Below, in pieces: positions 8,903 to 16,893 of a DNA stretch of 34,888 nt. The stretch lies in the NCBI GenBank assembly GCA_027008345.1, contig JALTBU010000056.1:1-34888 (forward strand), read 5' to 3'. Within the stretch, counting starts at the first letter, position 1; each line of letters opens with the position of its first letter. This DNA is from Nautiliaceae bacterium. Its GTDB lineage: Bacteria; Campylobacterota; Campylobacteria; Campylobacterales; Nautiliaceae. The notes under the pieces were generated by a model. The model was not told the origin of the DNA. It saw only the letters and a list, made by a program, of their open reading frames with translations, and made no database searches. A program made the position numbers and the translations under genes.

Positions 8903-10515
8903 TTTTTATTCAAATCAATAATAAATACAGCTCCTTTTTTAGAGTTGTATGCATATAACTCACCATTAAAATGTTGATTTATAATTACTTTGCTCATATA
9001 AAGGCCTATTCCGGTACCCTGAGACTGAAATTTGGTTGTAAAATAAGGCTCAAATATTTTATCTTTAATTTCATTAGGTATACCGCCTGCATTATCTTCT
9101 ATTTCTATTTTTTTTCCATTTATTCTAATCCAGATTTTTCTATTTTTTATATCTCTTTCTTTAAGAACATCAATAGCATTATTTATAATATTCAAAATTA
9201 CCTGAGAAAATTCACTTCTATATCCTAAAACTGGCTCGGTTTTTAAAAATTTAAGTTCTACATCAACCCTGTTTTGTTTAAGCCTTCCTTCGATAAGTTT
9301 AAGTGCTTCTTCTATTATTTCTTTTGGACAAAATTCAACTTTTTTTGTATCTTTTTTAAAGAAATTGGTAAAATCATCTATTGTCTGTGTCATATACTGA
9401 ATCTGAGCGTTTGCCTGTGTTTTAAATTTTTCTATAAATTCAGGAGTTAGTCTGTTTTTTTCTGCTGCAAGTTCAAAATTTTGAATTAAAAGTGAAAGCC
9501 TTGTTAAAGGATGTCTCCACTGATGGGCAATATTTCCAAGCATTTCCCCAAGAGAAGCAAGTTTGCTCTGAGCAATTAACAGCTGTTCTTTTTCCTGCCT
9601 TTTTTCAATTTCTTCTTTTACCCTTTTATCAAGCTCTTTATAAAAAGAATAAAGTGGTTTTGAGAAAAACATACCAAGTGGAACTGCTAAAAATATCGAT
9701 AAAACAAGCATTATTATTGTTAAAGTTTTGGAAATTTGATTTGTTTTATTAATAAGTCTTTTATTTTGTATAAAAATCATCTTGATATTATTAGTTAATT
9801 TTTTTACATATATTTCATCAGTAACGAATCCTTCATCAGTCTGTAATATTTTCTTATTCAAAAAGTAATTAAAGATATCATTAAGATTTTTTTCATTGTA
9901 AATATCTGATGAAAGGATATTTCCTTTATTATCAACTATTATATAATGGTAAAAATTATTATTTTCAAACAAATTTTTAATTAAAGCTTTTACTTCAATA
10001 AATCCTGGGGATTTTTCAATTTTTACCGGGGCAAAAGCTGTAAATTCAATACCGTTTGCTTTAAATTTTTCTTTGAAAAACAAATCTTTATCAGTTTTAA
10101 TATCTCCTATTTTTAAAGATTTACCATTATTATGACAATAAATATTGTTTTGATTTTTTATACAAAAAATTAAATTTTTACCATAACTGTTGAAATAATT
10201 TATCTCTTTTAAATCGCTATTTGAATAAAGCATTGTTTTAAAAACTGATTTTAAAATATCATCATTTGGTACAAAAGTAGAATTAAATATATCATTTTTA
10301 GCAAGTGCAAGAGTGGTATTTTTGATAGTATTTTCTTTTGATTTGTAATTTTTATATATGTTTTCAGCAATTATTTTTATTTTATCTTCAAATTCCTGTG
10401 TTGCAAGTTTTGTAAAAAGGTAAATTGAAGTATAAGTGGTAATTACAATAATAACAAAAGCAAAAATCACAAAAGCAAAAGTCAAATCAAATTTAAAATC
10501 ACTTGAATTTTTCAA
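8890..10515 (-). CDS. Sensor histidine kinase, membrane-bound, Cache-like periplasmic domain
   Basis: A 541-residue kinase. Transmembrane helix 1 (13-35) and helix 2 (263-284) enclose a periplasmic sensor domain of about 225 residues with an alpha/beta pattern like dCache domains. A coiled-coil linker (about 290-322) leads to the dimerisation box with the phosphorylated His331 (NIAHQWRHPL). The ATPase domain follows: N box NIINNA (about 442-447), G1 DNAGGIP (474-480) and G2 GTGIGLYMSK (500-509). The QWRHPL type of H-box is common in Campylobacterota. Its start overlaps the end of the response regulator gene by 17 bases. The ligand is unknown; position between mod genes and the cytochrome supports an oxyanion or respiratory signal, by inference only. 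Confidence 0.92.
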   Translation of the reverse strand: MKNSSDFKFDLTFAFVIFAFVIIVITTYTSIYLFTKLATQEFEDKIKIIAENIYKNYKSKENTIKNTTLALAKNDIFNSTFVPNDDILKSVFKTMLYSNSDLKEINYFNSYGKNLIFCIKNQNNIYCHNNGKSLKIGDIKTDKDLFFKEKFKANGIEFTAFAPVKIEKSPGFIEVKALIKNLFENNNFYHYIIVDNKGNILSSDIYNEKNLNDIFNYFLNKKILQTDEGFVTDEIYVKKLTNNIKMIFIQNKRLINKTNQISKTLTIIMLVLSIFLAVPLGMFFSKPLYSFYKELDKRVKEEIEKRQEKEQLLIAQSKLASLGEMLGNIAHQWRHPLTRLSLLIQNFELAAEKNRLTPEFIEKFKTQANAQIQYMTQTIDDFTNFFKKDTKKVEFCPKEIIEEALKLIEGRLKQNRVDVELKFLKTEPVLGYRSEFSQVILNIINNAIDVLKERDIKNRKIWIRINGKKIEIEDNAGGIPNEIKDKIFEPYFTTKFQSQGTGIGLYMSKVIINQHFNGELYAYNSKKGAVFIIDLNKKSTL

Positions 10516-11149
10516 TTTTATATCCGATTCCTCTTATGTTTTTAATAAAATTCTCATTAAGTTTACTTCTTAGTTTTTTTACTTGCGTTCTTATTGTGTT
10601 ATTACATATATCTTTACCATCCCATACATAATCCCTAAGCCTTTCAAGCTCAACAACCTGACCAATGTTTTTTACCAGCATTTCAAGAAAATATTTTTCA
10701 TTTTGAGTTAAATCAACTTCTTCATCATTATAAAAAAGTTTTAATTTATCTAAATCAAATTTATAATTTTGGGTAATTTTAATTTCATTTGTATTTTTAA
10801 AGACAAGTCTTTTTATTCTAAGTTCAAGTTCTTTTAGCTCAAAAGGCTTTTTAATATAATCAGCAGCCCCAAGTTCAAATGCCTTTTCCACATGATCAAT
10901 ATCAGAATATGCCGTAATAAAAATAACCGGTACATTTTTTGCATAATTTTTTAGCTCATTATAAAGTTCATAACCGTTCATTTCCGGCATATTAATATCA
11001 AGTAGAAATATATCGTAATGATCAGGATAAACTTCTTCCAATGCTTTAAGTGGAGATGAATAATAATCAACTCTGTTATCTTTAAGTTCAAAATAATCTT
11101 TTATCGATTCTCCGATAAATTCGTCATCTTCAACTAAAAGTATTCTCAT
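10499..11149 (-). CDS. OmpR/PhoB-family response regulator
   Basis: A 216-residue regulator. The N-terminal receiver domain has the acidic pair in VEDDE (residues 6-10), the phospho-acceptor Asp51 in LLDINMP, a Thr in FITAYS and Lys in YIKKPF. The C-terminal winged helix (about 128-216) has a recognition helix around NTIRTQVKKLRSKL and the wing GIGYKIE. It overlaps modC by 20 bases at its start and the kinase by 17 at its end, so the pair is translationally coupled to modABC. OmpR-family proteins bind direct repeats with a 10-11 bp period. Such repeats occur at napA, hao and the tetrahaem cytochrome, making this a candidate regulator of all three. Confidence 0.94.
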   Translation of the reverse strand: MRILLVEDDEFIGESIKDYFELKDNRVDYYSSPLKALEEVYPDHYDIFLLDINMPEMNGYELYNELKNYAKNVPVIFITAYSDIDHVEKAFELGAADYIKKPFELKELELRIKRLVFKNTNEIKITQNYKFDLDKLKLFYNDEEVDLTQNEKYFLEMLVKNIGQVVELERLRDYVWDGKDICNNTIRTQVKKLRSKLNENFIKNIRGIGYKIEKFK

Positions 11150-12002
11150 TTATAACCTTTATATTAGGATGAAATGCTTTAGTCGACAGTAAAACATTAC
11201 TTCCAATTTTTAAATTTTTTGCTTCATTTTGGGAAATAACACATTCAACTATACTATTTCCTATACTTATAACAGCTATATTAACAATATCAGCTTTTAT
11301 TATATCAATAACTTTACCTTTTACGGAAAATTTTTCACTTGTTTTTGAATTTATTAAAAGTTTTTTTGCATCACCATATTTTATCTGTTTACCATAACTT
11401 AATTCTAACATATTATCTGCAAGTTTATATATTTCATTAGAAGAATGACTGACCATTATTGTAGTCAAATTAAATTTTTTATGAAAAATATAAAGTTTTT
11501 CCTGTAAATCTTCTCTTCTTTTTTCATCAAGTGCTGAAAAAGGTTCATCTAAAAGCAAAATTTTCGGTCTTCTCATTAAAGCCCTGCAAAGTGCCACACG
11601 CTGTTTTTGTCCTCCGCTTAATGTATTTGGGAATCTATCTTTTAAATTTTCTATACCGCTTAGTTTTAAAAGATTTAAAGCAAAATCTCTGTCTTTATTC
11701 ACATATAAAAGATTTTGTAAAACATTCATATTTGGAAAAAGTGCAAAATCCTGAAAAACATATCCGATTTCTCTTTTTTGAGGAGGCAAAAACTTTTTAT
11801 CATCCATCCATATTTCATTTTCAACATTTATTATACCTTTTGCCTTTTCAAGACCTGCAATAATCCTAAGAAAAGTTGTCTTTCCGCTGCCACTCTCACC
11901 TGTAACTGCTAAAAATTCACCTTTTTTCAGTTTTAAACTTACATTTAATTCCATATTTTCAATAACACCGCTTATTTTTTTGCTTACATTAATATAAATC
12001 AT
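11130..12002 (-). CDS. modC: Molybdate/tungstate ABC transporter ATP-binding protein
   Basis: A 290-residue ATPase: Walker A GESGSGKTT (35-43), Q loop VFQDF (about 82-86), signature LSGGQKQR (128-135), Walker B ILLLDEP (148-154) and H loop MVSHSS. A C-terminal TOBE/MOP-type domain starts near residue 222, as in ModC. It powers oxyanion uptake with ModB. It overlaps modB by 14 bases and the response regulator by 20 bases. Nothing in the sequence distinguishes molybdate from tungstate preference. Confidence 0.94.
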   Translation of the reverse strand: MIYINVSKKISGVIENMELNVSLKLKKGEFLAVTGESGSGKTTFLRIIAGLEKAKGIINVENEIWMDDKKFLPPQKREIGYVFQDFALFPNMNVLQNLLYVNKDRDFALNLLKLSGIENLKDRFPNTLSGGQKQRVALCRALMRRPKILLLDEPFSALDEKRREDLQEKLYIFHKKFNLTTIMVSHSSNEIYKLADNMLELSYGKQIKYGDAKKLLINSKTSEKFSVKGKVIDIIKADIVNIAVISIGNSIVECVISQNEAKNLKIGSNVLLSTKAFHPNIKVINENTFS

Positions 12003-12666
12003 ATTTTCTTCTTTGAGAATGGTTTATAAAATAAACAACAAAAAGCACCAAAAAGCTTATTATAAGTAATATTGCACTGTATATATGGGCTGAATGATAA
12101 TCAAGATTTTCCACATAATCATAAATTGCAACACTTGCAACTTCCGTTTTACCCGGAATTGAACCTCCAACCATCAAAACAACTCCAAATTCGCCTATGG
12201 TATGTGCGAATGTAATTACAATTGCGGTTAAAAGAGAAGGTTTAATGTTTGGTAAAATTACTTTAAAAAGTGTCATTAATCTACCTTTACCGCTTAAAAA
12301 AGAAGCCTCTATTATATTTTTATTAAGTGATTCAAATCCGCTTTGTATCGGCTGTATCATAAAAGGAAAAGAATATATTGCACTTGCTACTACAAGTCCT
12401 GGAAATGTAAAAACAAGTTTAACATTAAAAAGTCTATAAAAAAGCCCTCCTAAAAAAGAATCGGGTGATAAAAATACAAGCAGATAAAACCCAAGGACTG
12501 ACGGAGGCAGTACAATTGGCAAAGCTGTTATTGTTTCTAAAAAAGGTTTTATTTTTGATTTCGTAGATGAAAGAAACCATGCATAAGGAATCCCGACAAA
12601 AAGCAAAATAAATGTTACAATAAATGCAAGTTTAAATGATAAAATAAAAGGTGTTACATCAATCAT
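11989..12666 (-). CDS. modB: Molybdate/tungstate ABC transporter permease
   Basis: A 225-residue inner-membrane permease with about five to six hydrophobic helices. The cytoplasmic EAA-type loop is visible as EASFLSGKGRLMTLFKVILPNIKPS (residues about 141-165), followed by the AHTIGEFGVVLMVGG segment typical of ModB. It overlaps the TOBE gene by 8 bases and modC by 14. It forms the channel that receives the oxyanion from ModA. Confidence 0.95.
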   Translation of the reverse strand: MIDVTPFILSFKLAFIVTFILLFVGIPYAWFLSSTKSKIKPFLETITALPIVLPPSVLGFYLLVFLSPDSFLGGLFYRLFNVKLVFTFPGLVVASAIYSFPFMIQPIQSGFESLNKNIIEASFLSGKGRLMTLFKVILPNIKPSLLTAIVITFAHTIGEFGVVLMVGGSIPGKTEVASVAIYDYVENLDYHSAHIYSAILLIISFLVLFVVYFINHSQRRKYDLY

Positions 12667-13024
12667 TTAAGACCTCTAAAACTGATATATCACTTGACTT
12701 GAAATATAAATATGCATCATTTACAAAATTAATATATTCTTTAAGCATTAAAACTTCTATTTCAAAATTTTTATATAAGCATATAATACTTGCTAAAATT
12801 TCACCTTTTATTATTTTTTGAATACTTACTTTAAGTCTGTTTTCATAATCAAATTTTTGTGAACTTAAAAATAACTTAGTAGGTTTAATATAAAGTTTTG
12901 CTTTTTCACCAATATCAATAGGAATATTTTTTTGTAAAATCAAAACTTTTGCATCATTAAAAATAAGTAAATTTATATTATCAAGACTTTTTATACCTTT
13001 AAGTTCTGAAATTATTATATTCAT
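12659..13024 (-). CDS. TOBE/MOP-like protein of the mod operon
   Basis: A 121-residue protein without signal peptide. The segment VLILQKNIPIDIGEKAKLYIKPTKLFLSS (about 27-55) has the beta pattern of TOBE/MOP oxyanion-binding domains, and the second half (about 62-115) may be a second, degenerate repeat. A TOBE protein at this place, between modA and modB, is also found in Campylobacter mod operons. It may bind molybdate or tungstate in the cytoplasm as a store or a sensor; the function is inferred. It overlaps modA by 4 bases and modB by 8. Confidence 0.75.
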   Translation of the reverse strand: MNIIISELKGIKSLDNINLLIFNDAKVLILQKNIPIDIGEKAKLYIKPTKLFLSSQKFDYENRLKVSIQKIIKGEILASIICLYKNFEIEVLMLKEYINFVNDAYLYFKSSDISVLEVLND

Positions 13025-13734
13025 TGATATCCATATTTTTTAAAAATTTTTTTTGCATCTTTGCTTAATAAAAAATTATAAAATTTTTTAGCACTTTCTT
13101 TTTTTGAAATTAATAATACTCCCTGATTTATAGGCGGATATAAAGAAGAATCAATATCTGAATAATAAAATTTACCTAAATTTTTTATTTTATTTGAATA
13201 AATAATCGATTTACTTATAACACCCACATCAGCTCCGTTTTTTATATAAGAAAGAACTGCCGGTATAGTTTCTGCATAAACAAGTTTATCTTTAATTTTG
13301 TTATATATTTTTGTTTTTTTAAATGCTAAAATAGCACTGTGACCATAAGGTGTAGTATTAGGTTTTGATATTGCAATTGAATCATATTTTGTCAAATTTT
13401 TAATATTTACATTTTTGAATTTAAGAGAAATTATACCAAGAGTTCCTTTTGCATAAATTTCAGGAGCTTTAATTCCTATACCTTTATTATATAAATAATT
13501 AGGATATTTCATATTAGCTGAAAGAAACAAATCATAAGGGGCACCATTTAAAATTTGAGCAGTTAATTTTCCACTGCTTGAAGTAATAAATTTTACTTTT
13601 ATGTCAGGATATTTTTTATTAAATATTTTTACAATTTTTGGCATTACATATGTAAGATTTGCAGCAGTTGCAACATAAATTTGTGAAGCAAAAAGAAACA
13701 AAGAAGTTAATAAAAAAATAATTATTTTTCTCAT
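13021..13734 (-). CDS. modA: Periplasmic molybdate/tungstate-binding protein
   Basis: Solute-binding protein of the ModABC importer, about 237 residues. The signal peptide MRKIIIFLLTSLFLFASQ is followed by VATAANLTYVMPKI, the SSSGKLTAQI oxyanion loop and GAPYDLFLSANM, all ModA hallmarks. I chose the ATG at 13734 because it has a strong GGAGGAG ribosome binding site (13744-13738) and starts a proper signal peptide. An in-frame ATG at 13845 would add 37 residues, but that DNA is the riboswitch and the residues are not signal-like. The ribosome binding site can be sequestered in a hairpin, so translation is probably riboswitch-controlled. Confidence 0.94.
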   Translation of the reverse strand: MRKIIIFLLTSLFLFASQIYVATAANLTYVMPKIVKIFNKKYPDIKVKFITSSSGKLTAQILNGAPYDLFLSANMKYPNYLYNKGIGIKAPEIYAKGTLGIISLKFKNVNIKNLTKYDSIAISKPNTTPYGHSAILAFKKTKIYNKIKDKLVYAETIPAVLSYIKNGADVGVISKSIIYSNKIKNLGKFYYSDIDSSLYPPINQGVLLISKKESAKKFYNFLLSKDAKKIFKKYGYQ

Positions 13735-13737
13735 TCT

Positions 13738-13782
13738 CTCCTCCATAAGGTATTCCCGGGCGGAAATATCCTTATGAAGGAG
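13738..13782 (-). promoter_or_regulatory. Expression platform: hairpin sequestering the modA ribosome binding site
   Basis: On the minus-strand RNA, CTCCTTCATAAGG (13782-13770) pairs with CCTTATGGAGGAG (13750-13738): 13 pairs with one G-U. The 3' arm is the modA Shine-Dalgarno sequence, so the hairpin blocks translation. Its 19-nt loop contains GCCCGGGA (13761-13754), perfectly complementary to TCCCGGGC (13802-13795) in the conserved core of the aptamer. Pairing between them would compete with aptamer folding or form a pseudoknot. The switching logic is inference; the complementarity is seen. Confidence 0.8.
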
Positions 13783-13878
13783 GGTTTCTTTCCAGCCCGG
13801 GAGGCTTAATCTTTTCAGACTAAACCCTATCGGCCACAATTCCATAGCTAAGCCTTAGGAAAAGTGGCTCGAAACCCC
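13782..13878 (-). promoter_or_regulatory. Moco-family riboswitch aptamer (P3-less form) upstream of modA
   Basis: Read on the minus strand. The closing stem is P1, GGGGTTTC (13878-13871) with GAAACCC (13788-13782). A second stem has GCCAC/GTGGC and TTCC/GGAA (13868-13833). A hairpin GGGTTTAGTCT, loop GAAA, AGATTAAGCCT (13827-13802) follows, then the core CCCGGGCTGGAAAG. The E. coli moaA Moco RNA, as I recall it, has the same order: GGCCG, a GGG-hairpin-CCTCCC, then CTGGAAAG before P1 closes. Here GGCCGATAGGG joins the stems directly, so the extra stem (P3) of the E. coli form is absent. In the original description P3-less forms were linked to tungsten cofactor. Downstream modABC fits the family. 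Confidence 0.85.
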
Positions 13879-13887
13879 TTTTTGAAA

Positions 13888-13916
13888 ATTGTATATCAAA
13901 TTTTTTTGAAAGTCAA
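13888..13916 (-). promoter_or_regulatory. Sigma70-type promoter of the riboswitch-modABC transcript
   Basis: On the minus strand, TTGACT (13916-13911), a 17-bp spacer and TACAAT (13893-13888). The expected start site is near 13881, only a few bases before the first stem of the riboswitch aptamer. The fit of start site to aptamer edge supports both calls. Confidence 0.75.
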
Positions 13917-13960
13917 ATTACTTTTATTTAAGTTTTACACTGACACTTTTTTACACATAT

Positions 13961-13995
13961 AGTGCCTTAATAGTGCCTTGAATCTTAATTATAAC
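13961..13995 (+). promoter_or_regulatory. napA promoter with 11-bp-period direct-repeat box
   Basis: AGTGCCT occurs at 13961-13967 and 13972-13978 (extended: TAGTGCC-TTAA-TAGTGCC from 13960), followed 11 bp later by a -10-like TATAAC (13990-13995) with no -35 box. The half-sites read AGGCACT on the minus strand, the same sequence as in the boxes before hao and the tetrahaem cytochrome, but here in reverse orientation relative to the gene. A further ACTGACACT lies at 13939-13947. It is a candidate binding site for an OmpR-family regulator; the -10 choice is tentative. Confidence 0.55.
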
Positions 13996-14010
13996 TTAAA
14001 ATAAAGTAAT

Positions 14011-14061
14011 ATGAATGTAAAAAGGAGTATTATAATAATGTTAAAATTCCTAAAGGAGTGA
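14011..14061 (+). CDS. Possible leader peptide before napA
   Basis: A 16-codon frame MNVKRSIIIMLKFLKE ends with TGA inside the napA ribosome binding site region. An internal ATG at 14038 (7 codons) has its own AAAAGGAG upstream at 14020-14027. AAAGGAGT occurs twice, at 14021-14028 and 14052-14059, the second serving napA. Either a short leader peptide is translated and coupled to napA, or the first site is a duplicated relic. There is no codon or family evidence. Confidence 0.25.
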   Translation: MNVKRSIIIMLKFLKE

Positions 14062-14064
14062 ATT

Positions 14065-16884
14065 ATGTCAATGAATAGAAGAGATTTTTTAAAAACAACA
14101 GCTGCTGTTGCAGCAGCGAGCGCAGCAGGATTATCAATCCCAGAAGATGCAAAAGCAGCATCTAACGAGGCACAAGAAGGCTGGCACTGGGATAAAGCTG
14201 TATGTAGATTTTGTGGTACCGGATGCGGAATTATGATTGCTACAAAAGGAAACAAAGTTGTTGCGGTTAAAGGTGACCCTGAAAATCCAGTTAACAGAGG
14301 TATTAACTGTATTAAAGGTTATTTTAACGCGAAAATTATGTATGGTGCTGACAGACTTACACAACCACTTTTAAGACTAAACGAAAATGGTGAATTTGAT
14401 AAACATGCTCCGTTTAGACCTGTAACTTGGAAAAGGGCATTTGATGAAATGGAAAAACAATTCAAAAAATATTACAATAAATATGGACCGACAGCCGTAG
14501 GTGTATTTGGTTCAGGACAATATACAATCCAAGAAGGTTACGCAGCATTAAAACTTGTAAAAGCTGGATGGAGAAGTAACAATATAGACCCAAATGCAAG
14601 ACACTGTATGGCAAGTGCGGTTGTAGGATTTTATCAAACATTCGGTATTGATGAGCCAAGTGGATGTTATGATGACATTGAACTTACTGATACAGTAATT
14701 ACCTGGGGTGCAAATATGGCTGAAATGCATCCGATTCTATGGTCAAGAGTAAGTGATGCTAAACTAAATAATCCTGATAAATATATGGTAGTAAACCTAT
14801 CAACTTACAGAAACAGATGTTCAAATCTTGCAGATATGGAAATTATTTTTAGACCAAATACCGACCTTGCTATATGGAATTACATCGCAAGAGAAATAGT
14901 TCATAGAAATGCTGTAAATTGGGATTTTGTGAAAAAACATACAGTATTTGCTACAGGATTTCCAGACATCGGTTATGGTATGAGAAATCCAAATAACCCT
15001 CATGTAACACCAAAAGAAAAAGACACTGTTGAAAAACAAGTTGCAAAAGTGGTAACAGAAGAAGAAGCTGTTGCACTTAGCCCAATTGGCAAATGGAAAG
15101 CCGGTGATGAAATGAAAATGACTCACGCAAATGGTAAAAAACCATTCTGGCATTGGGAAATCAGCTTTGAAGATTTCAAAAAAGGAGTTGAACCTTATAC
15201 ACTTGATTATGTTGCAAAAATCGCAAAAGGTGATAAAAACGAATCTCTTGAAAGTTTCAAAAGAAAACTTAAAAAATTAGCTGACTTATACTGTGATCCA
15301 AACAGAAAAATAGTATCTTTCTGGACAATGGGATTCAACCAACACGTAAGAGGAAGCTGGGTTAATGAACAATCATATATGGTTCATTTATTACTTGGTA
15401 AACAAGCAGAACCTGGTAATGGAGCGTTTTCTCTAACTGGTCAACCAAGTGCTTGTGGTACAGCAAGAGAAGTTGGAACATTTGCTCACAGACTCCCAGC
15501 AGACTTATTAGTAGCAAATCCTAAACACAGAAAAATTGCTGAAAAACTTTGGAAAGTACCACATGGAACAATCAATCCAAAAGTTGGATATCATTTCTTA
15601 AAAATGATGAGAGAAATTGAAGACGGAAATGTAAAATGGGTATGGGTTCAAGTAAATAACCCATGGCAAAATACAGCAAATGCAAATCACTGGCTAAAAG
15701 CTGCAAGAGAAATGGATAACTTTATAGTTGTTAGTGAATGTTATCCAGGTGTATCTGCAAGAGTAGCTGATCTTATTTTACCAATAGGTATGATTTATGA
15801 AAAATGGGGTGCATATGGAAATGCTGAGAGAAGAACACAACATTGGAGACAACAAGTTGTAGCTCCTGGTATTGCAATGCCTGACCTTTGGACAATTGCA
15901 GAATTTGCAAAAAGATTTAAATTAAAAGAAGTATGGCATGAATGGAAACTTCCGAATGGAACAGTTCTACCTGATGTATTAGAAGAAGCAAAAGCAATGG
16001 GATATAGCCCAGATGATACACTCTTTGATGTTCTATTTAACAGACCTGAATATAGAAAAAATTTCCCATGGCCAGATCCAATTGCAAAAGATGCAGGCGG
16101 CAGAATGCATCCAAATACTGAAGCTGAGGGTGATTTCAGAAATGTTGTAGGAAGCGATGGAAAAGTATTTAAAGGATACGGATTCTTTATCCAAAAAGCT
16201 TTATGGGAAGAATATAGAAAATTCGGTATTGGTCACGGACATGACTTAGCTGATTTTGATACATATCAAAAAGTTAGAGGTCTAAGATGGCCAGTTGTAA
16301 ACGGACATGAAACAAAATGGAGATTTAATGTTGATTATGACCCATATGCAAGAAAATATGCTAAACCTGGTGAAAAATTCGCATTTTATGGACCGCTTCT
16401 TAAAGCACTTAAAAAAGGTGATTTAAAAGGTCCTAAAACTCATAAAAAATATCCTTTGCCAAATAAAGCAAAAATTTTCTGGAGACCATTTATGGTGCAT
16501 CCTGAAGATCCTAAATATGACAACAAAGGTTACAATTTCTGGCTATGTACAGGAAGAGTTCTTGAACACTGGCATACAGGTACAATGACAATGAGGGTTC
16601 CAGAATTATATAGAGCAATGCCAGAAGCACTTTGTTATATGAATCCAGAAGATGCAAAAGAACTTGGACTTAACAGATTTGATTTAGTTGTAATCGAATC
16701 AAGAAGAGGAAAAGTTAAAGCAAGAATTGAAACAAGAGGAAGAAATAAACCTCCAAGAGGACTTGTAATGGTTCCATGGTTTGATGAAAAAATCTTAATT
16801 AATAAATGTACACTTGATGCAACTTGTCCATTAAGTAAAGAGACTGATTATAAAAAAGCAGCAGTTAAAATTTATAAAGCCTAA
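14065..16884 (+). CDS. napA: Periplasmic nitrate reductase, catalytic subunit
   Basis: Reduces nitrate to nitrite in the periplasm with Mo-bis-MGD and one [4Fe-4S] cluster. The 939 residues match the long NapA of Campylobacterota. The Tat signal has Arg5-Arg6 (NRRDFLK). Cluster cysteines are Cys47, Cys50, Cys54 and Cys82 (CRFCGTGC...NCIKG). The molybdenum-ligand cysteine is Cys181 in ARHCMASA. The C-terminal cofactor domain has [17 protein letters not shown]. The ATG at 14065 has SD AAGGAG with 6-base spacing; starting there keeps the Tat motif. It heads the nap operon, divergent from riboswitch-controlled modABC that imports its metal. Confidence 0.98.
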   Translation: MSMNRRDFLKTTAAVAAASAAGLSIPEDAKAASNEAQEGWHWDKAVCRFCGTGCGIMIATKGNKVVAVKGDPENPVNRGINCIKGYFNAKIMYGADRLTQPLLRLNENGEFDKHAPFRPVTWKRAFDEMEKQFKKYYNKYGPTAVGVFGSGQYTIQEGYAALKLVKAGWRSNNIDPNARHCMASAVVGFYQTFGIDEPSGCYDDIELTDTVITWGANMAEMHPILWSRVSDAKLNNPDKYMVVNLSTYRNRCSNLADMEIIFRPNTDLAIWNYIAREIVHRNAVNWDFVKKHTVFATGFPDIGYGMRNPNNPHVTPKEKDTVEKQVAKVVTEEEAVALSPIGKWKAGDEMKMTHANGKKPFWHWEISFEDFKKGVEPYTLDYVAKIAKGDKNESLESFKRKLKKLADLYCDPNRKIVSFWTMGFNQHVRGSWVNEQSYMVHLLLGKQAEPGNGAFSLTGQPSACGTAREVGTFAHRLPADLLVANPKHRKIAEKLWKVPHGTINPKVGYHFLKMMREIEDGNVKWVWVQVNNPWQNTANANHWLKAAREMDNFIVVSECYPGVSARVADLILPIGMIYEKWGAYGNAERRTQHWRQQVVAPGIAMPDLWTIAEFAKRFKLKEVWHEWKLPNGTVLPDVLEEAKAMGYSPDDTLFDVLFNRPEYRKNFPWPDPIAKDAGGRMHPNTEAEGDFRNVVGSDGKVFKGYGFFIQKALWEEYRKFGIGHGHDLADFDTYQKVRGLRWPVVNGHETKWRFNVDYDPYARKYAKPGEKFAFYGPLLKALKKGDLKGPKTHKKYPLPNKAKIFWRPFMVHPEDPKYDNKGYNFWLCTGRVLEHWHTGTMTMRVPELYRAMPEALCYMNPEDAKELGLNRFDLVVIESRRGKVKARIETRGRNKPPRGLVMVPWFDEKILINKCTLDATCPLSKETDYKKAAVKIYKA

Positions 16885-16893
16885 GGAAATAAT

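Noticed and set aside
13881-13917. FNR/Crp-like palindromes TTTGA...TCAAA upstream of napA
   Set aside because: Spacers are 3 and 10 bases rather than the 6 (TTGA-N6-TCAA) of the family, and the sequence is explained by the sigma70-like mod promoter on the other strand.
13989-14255. Minus-strand frame over the napA start
   Set aside because: It is a shadow of the napA signal peptide and cluster region, with no family resemblance and no ribosome binding site.
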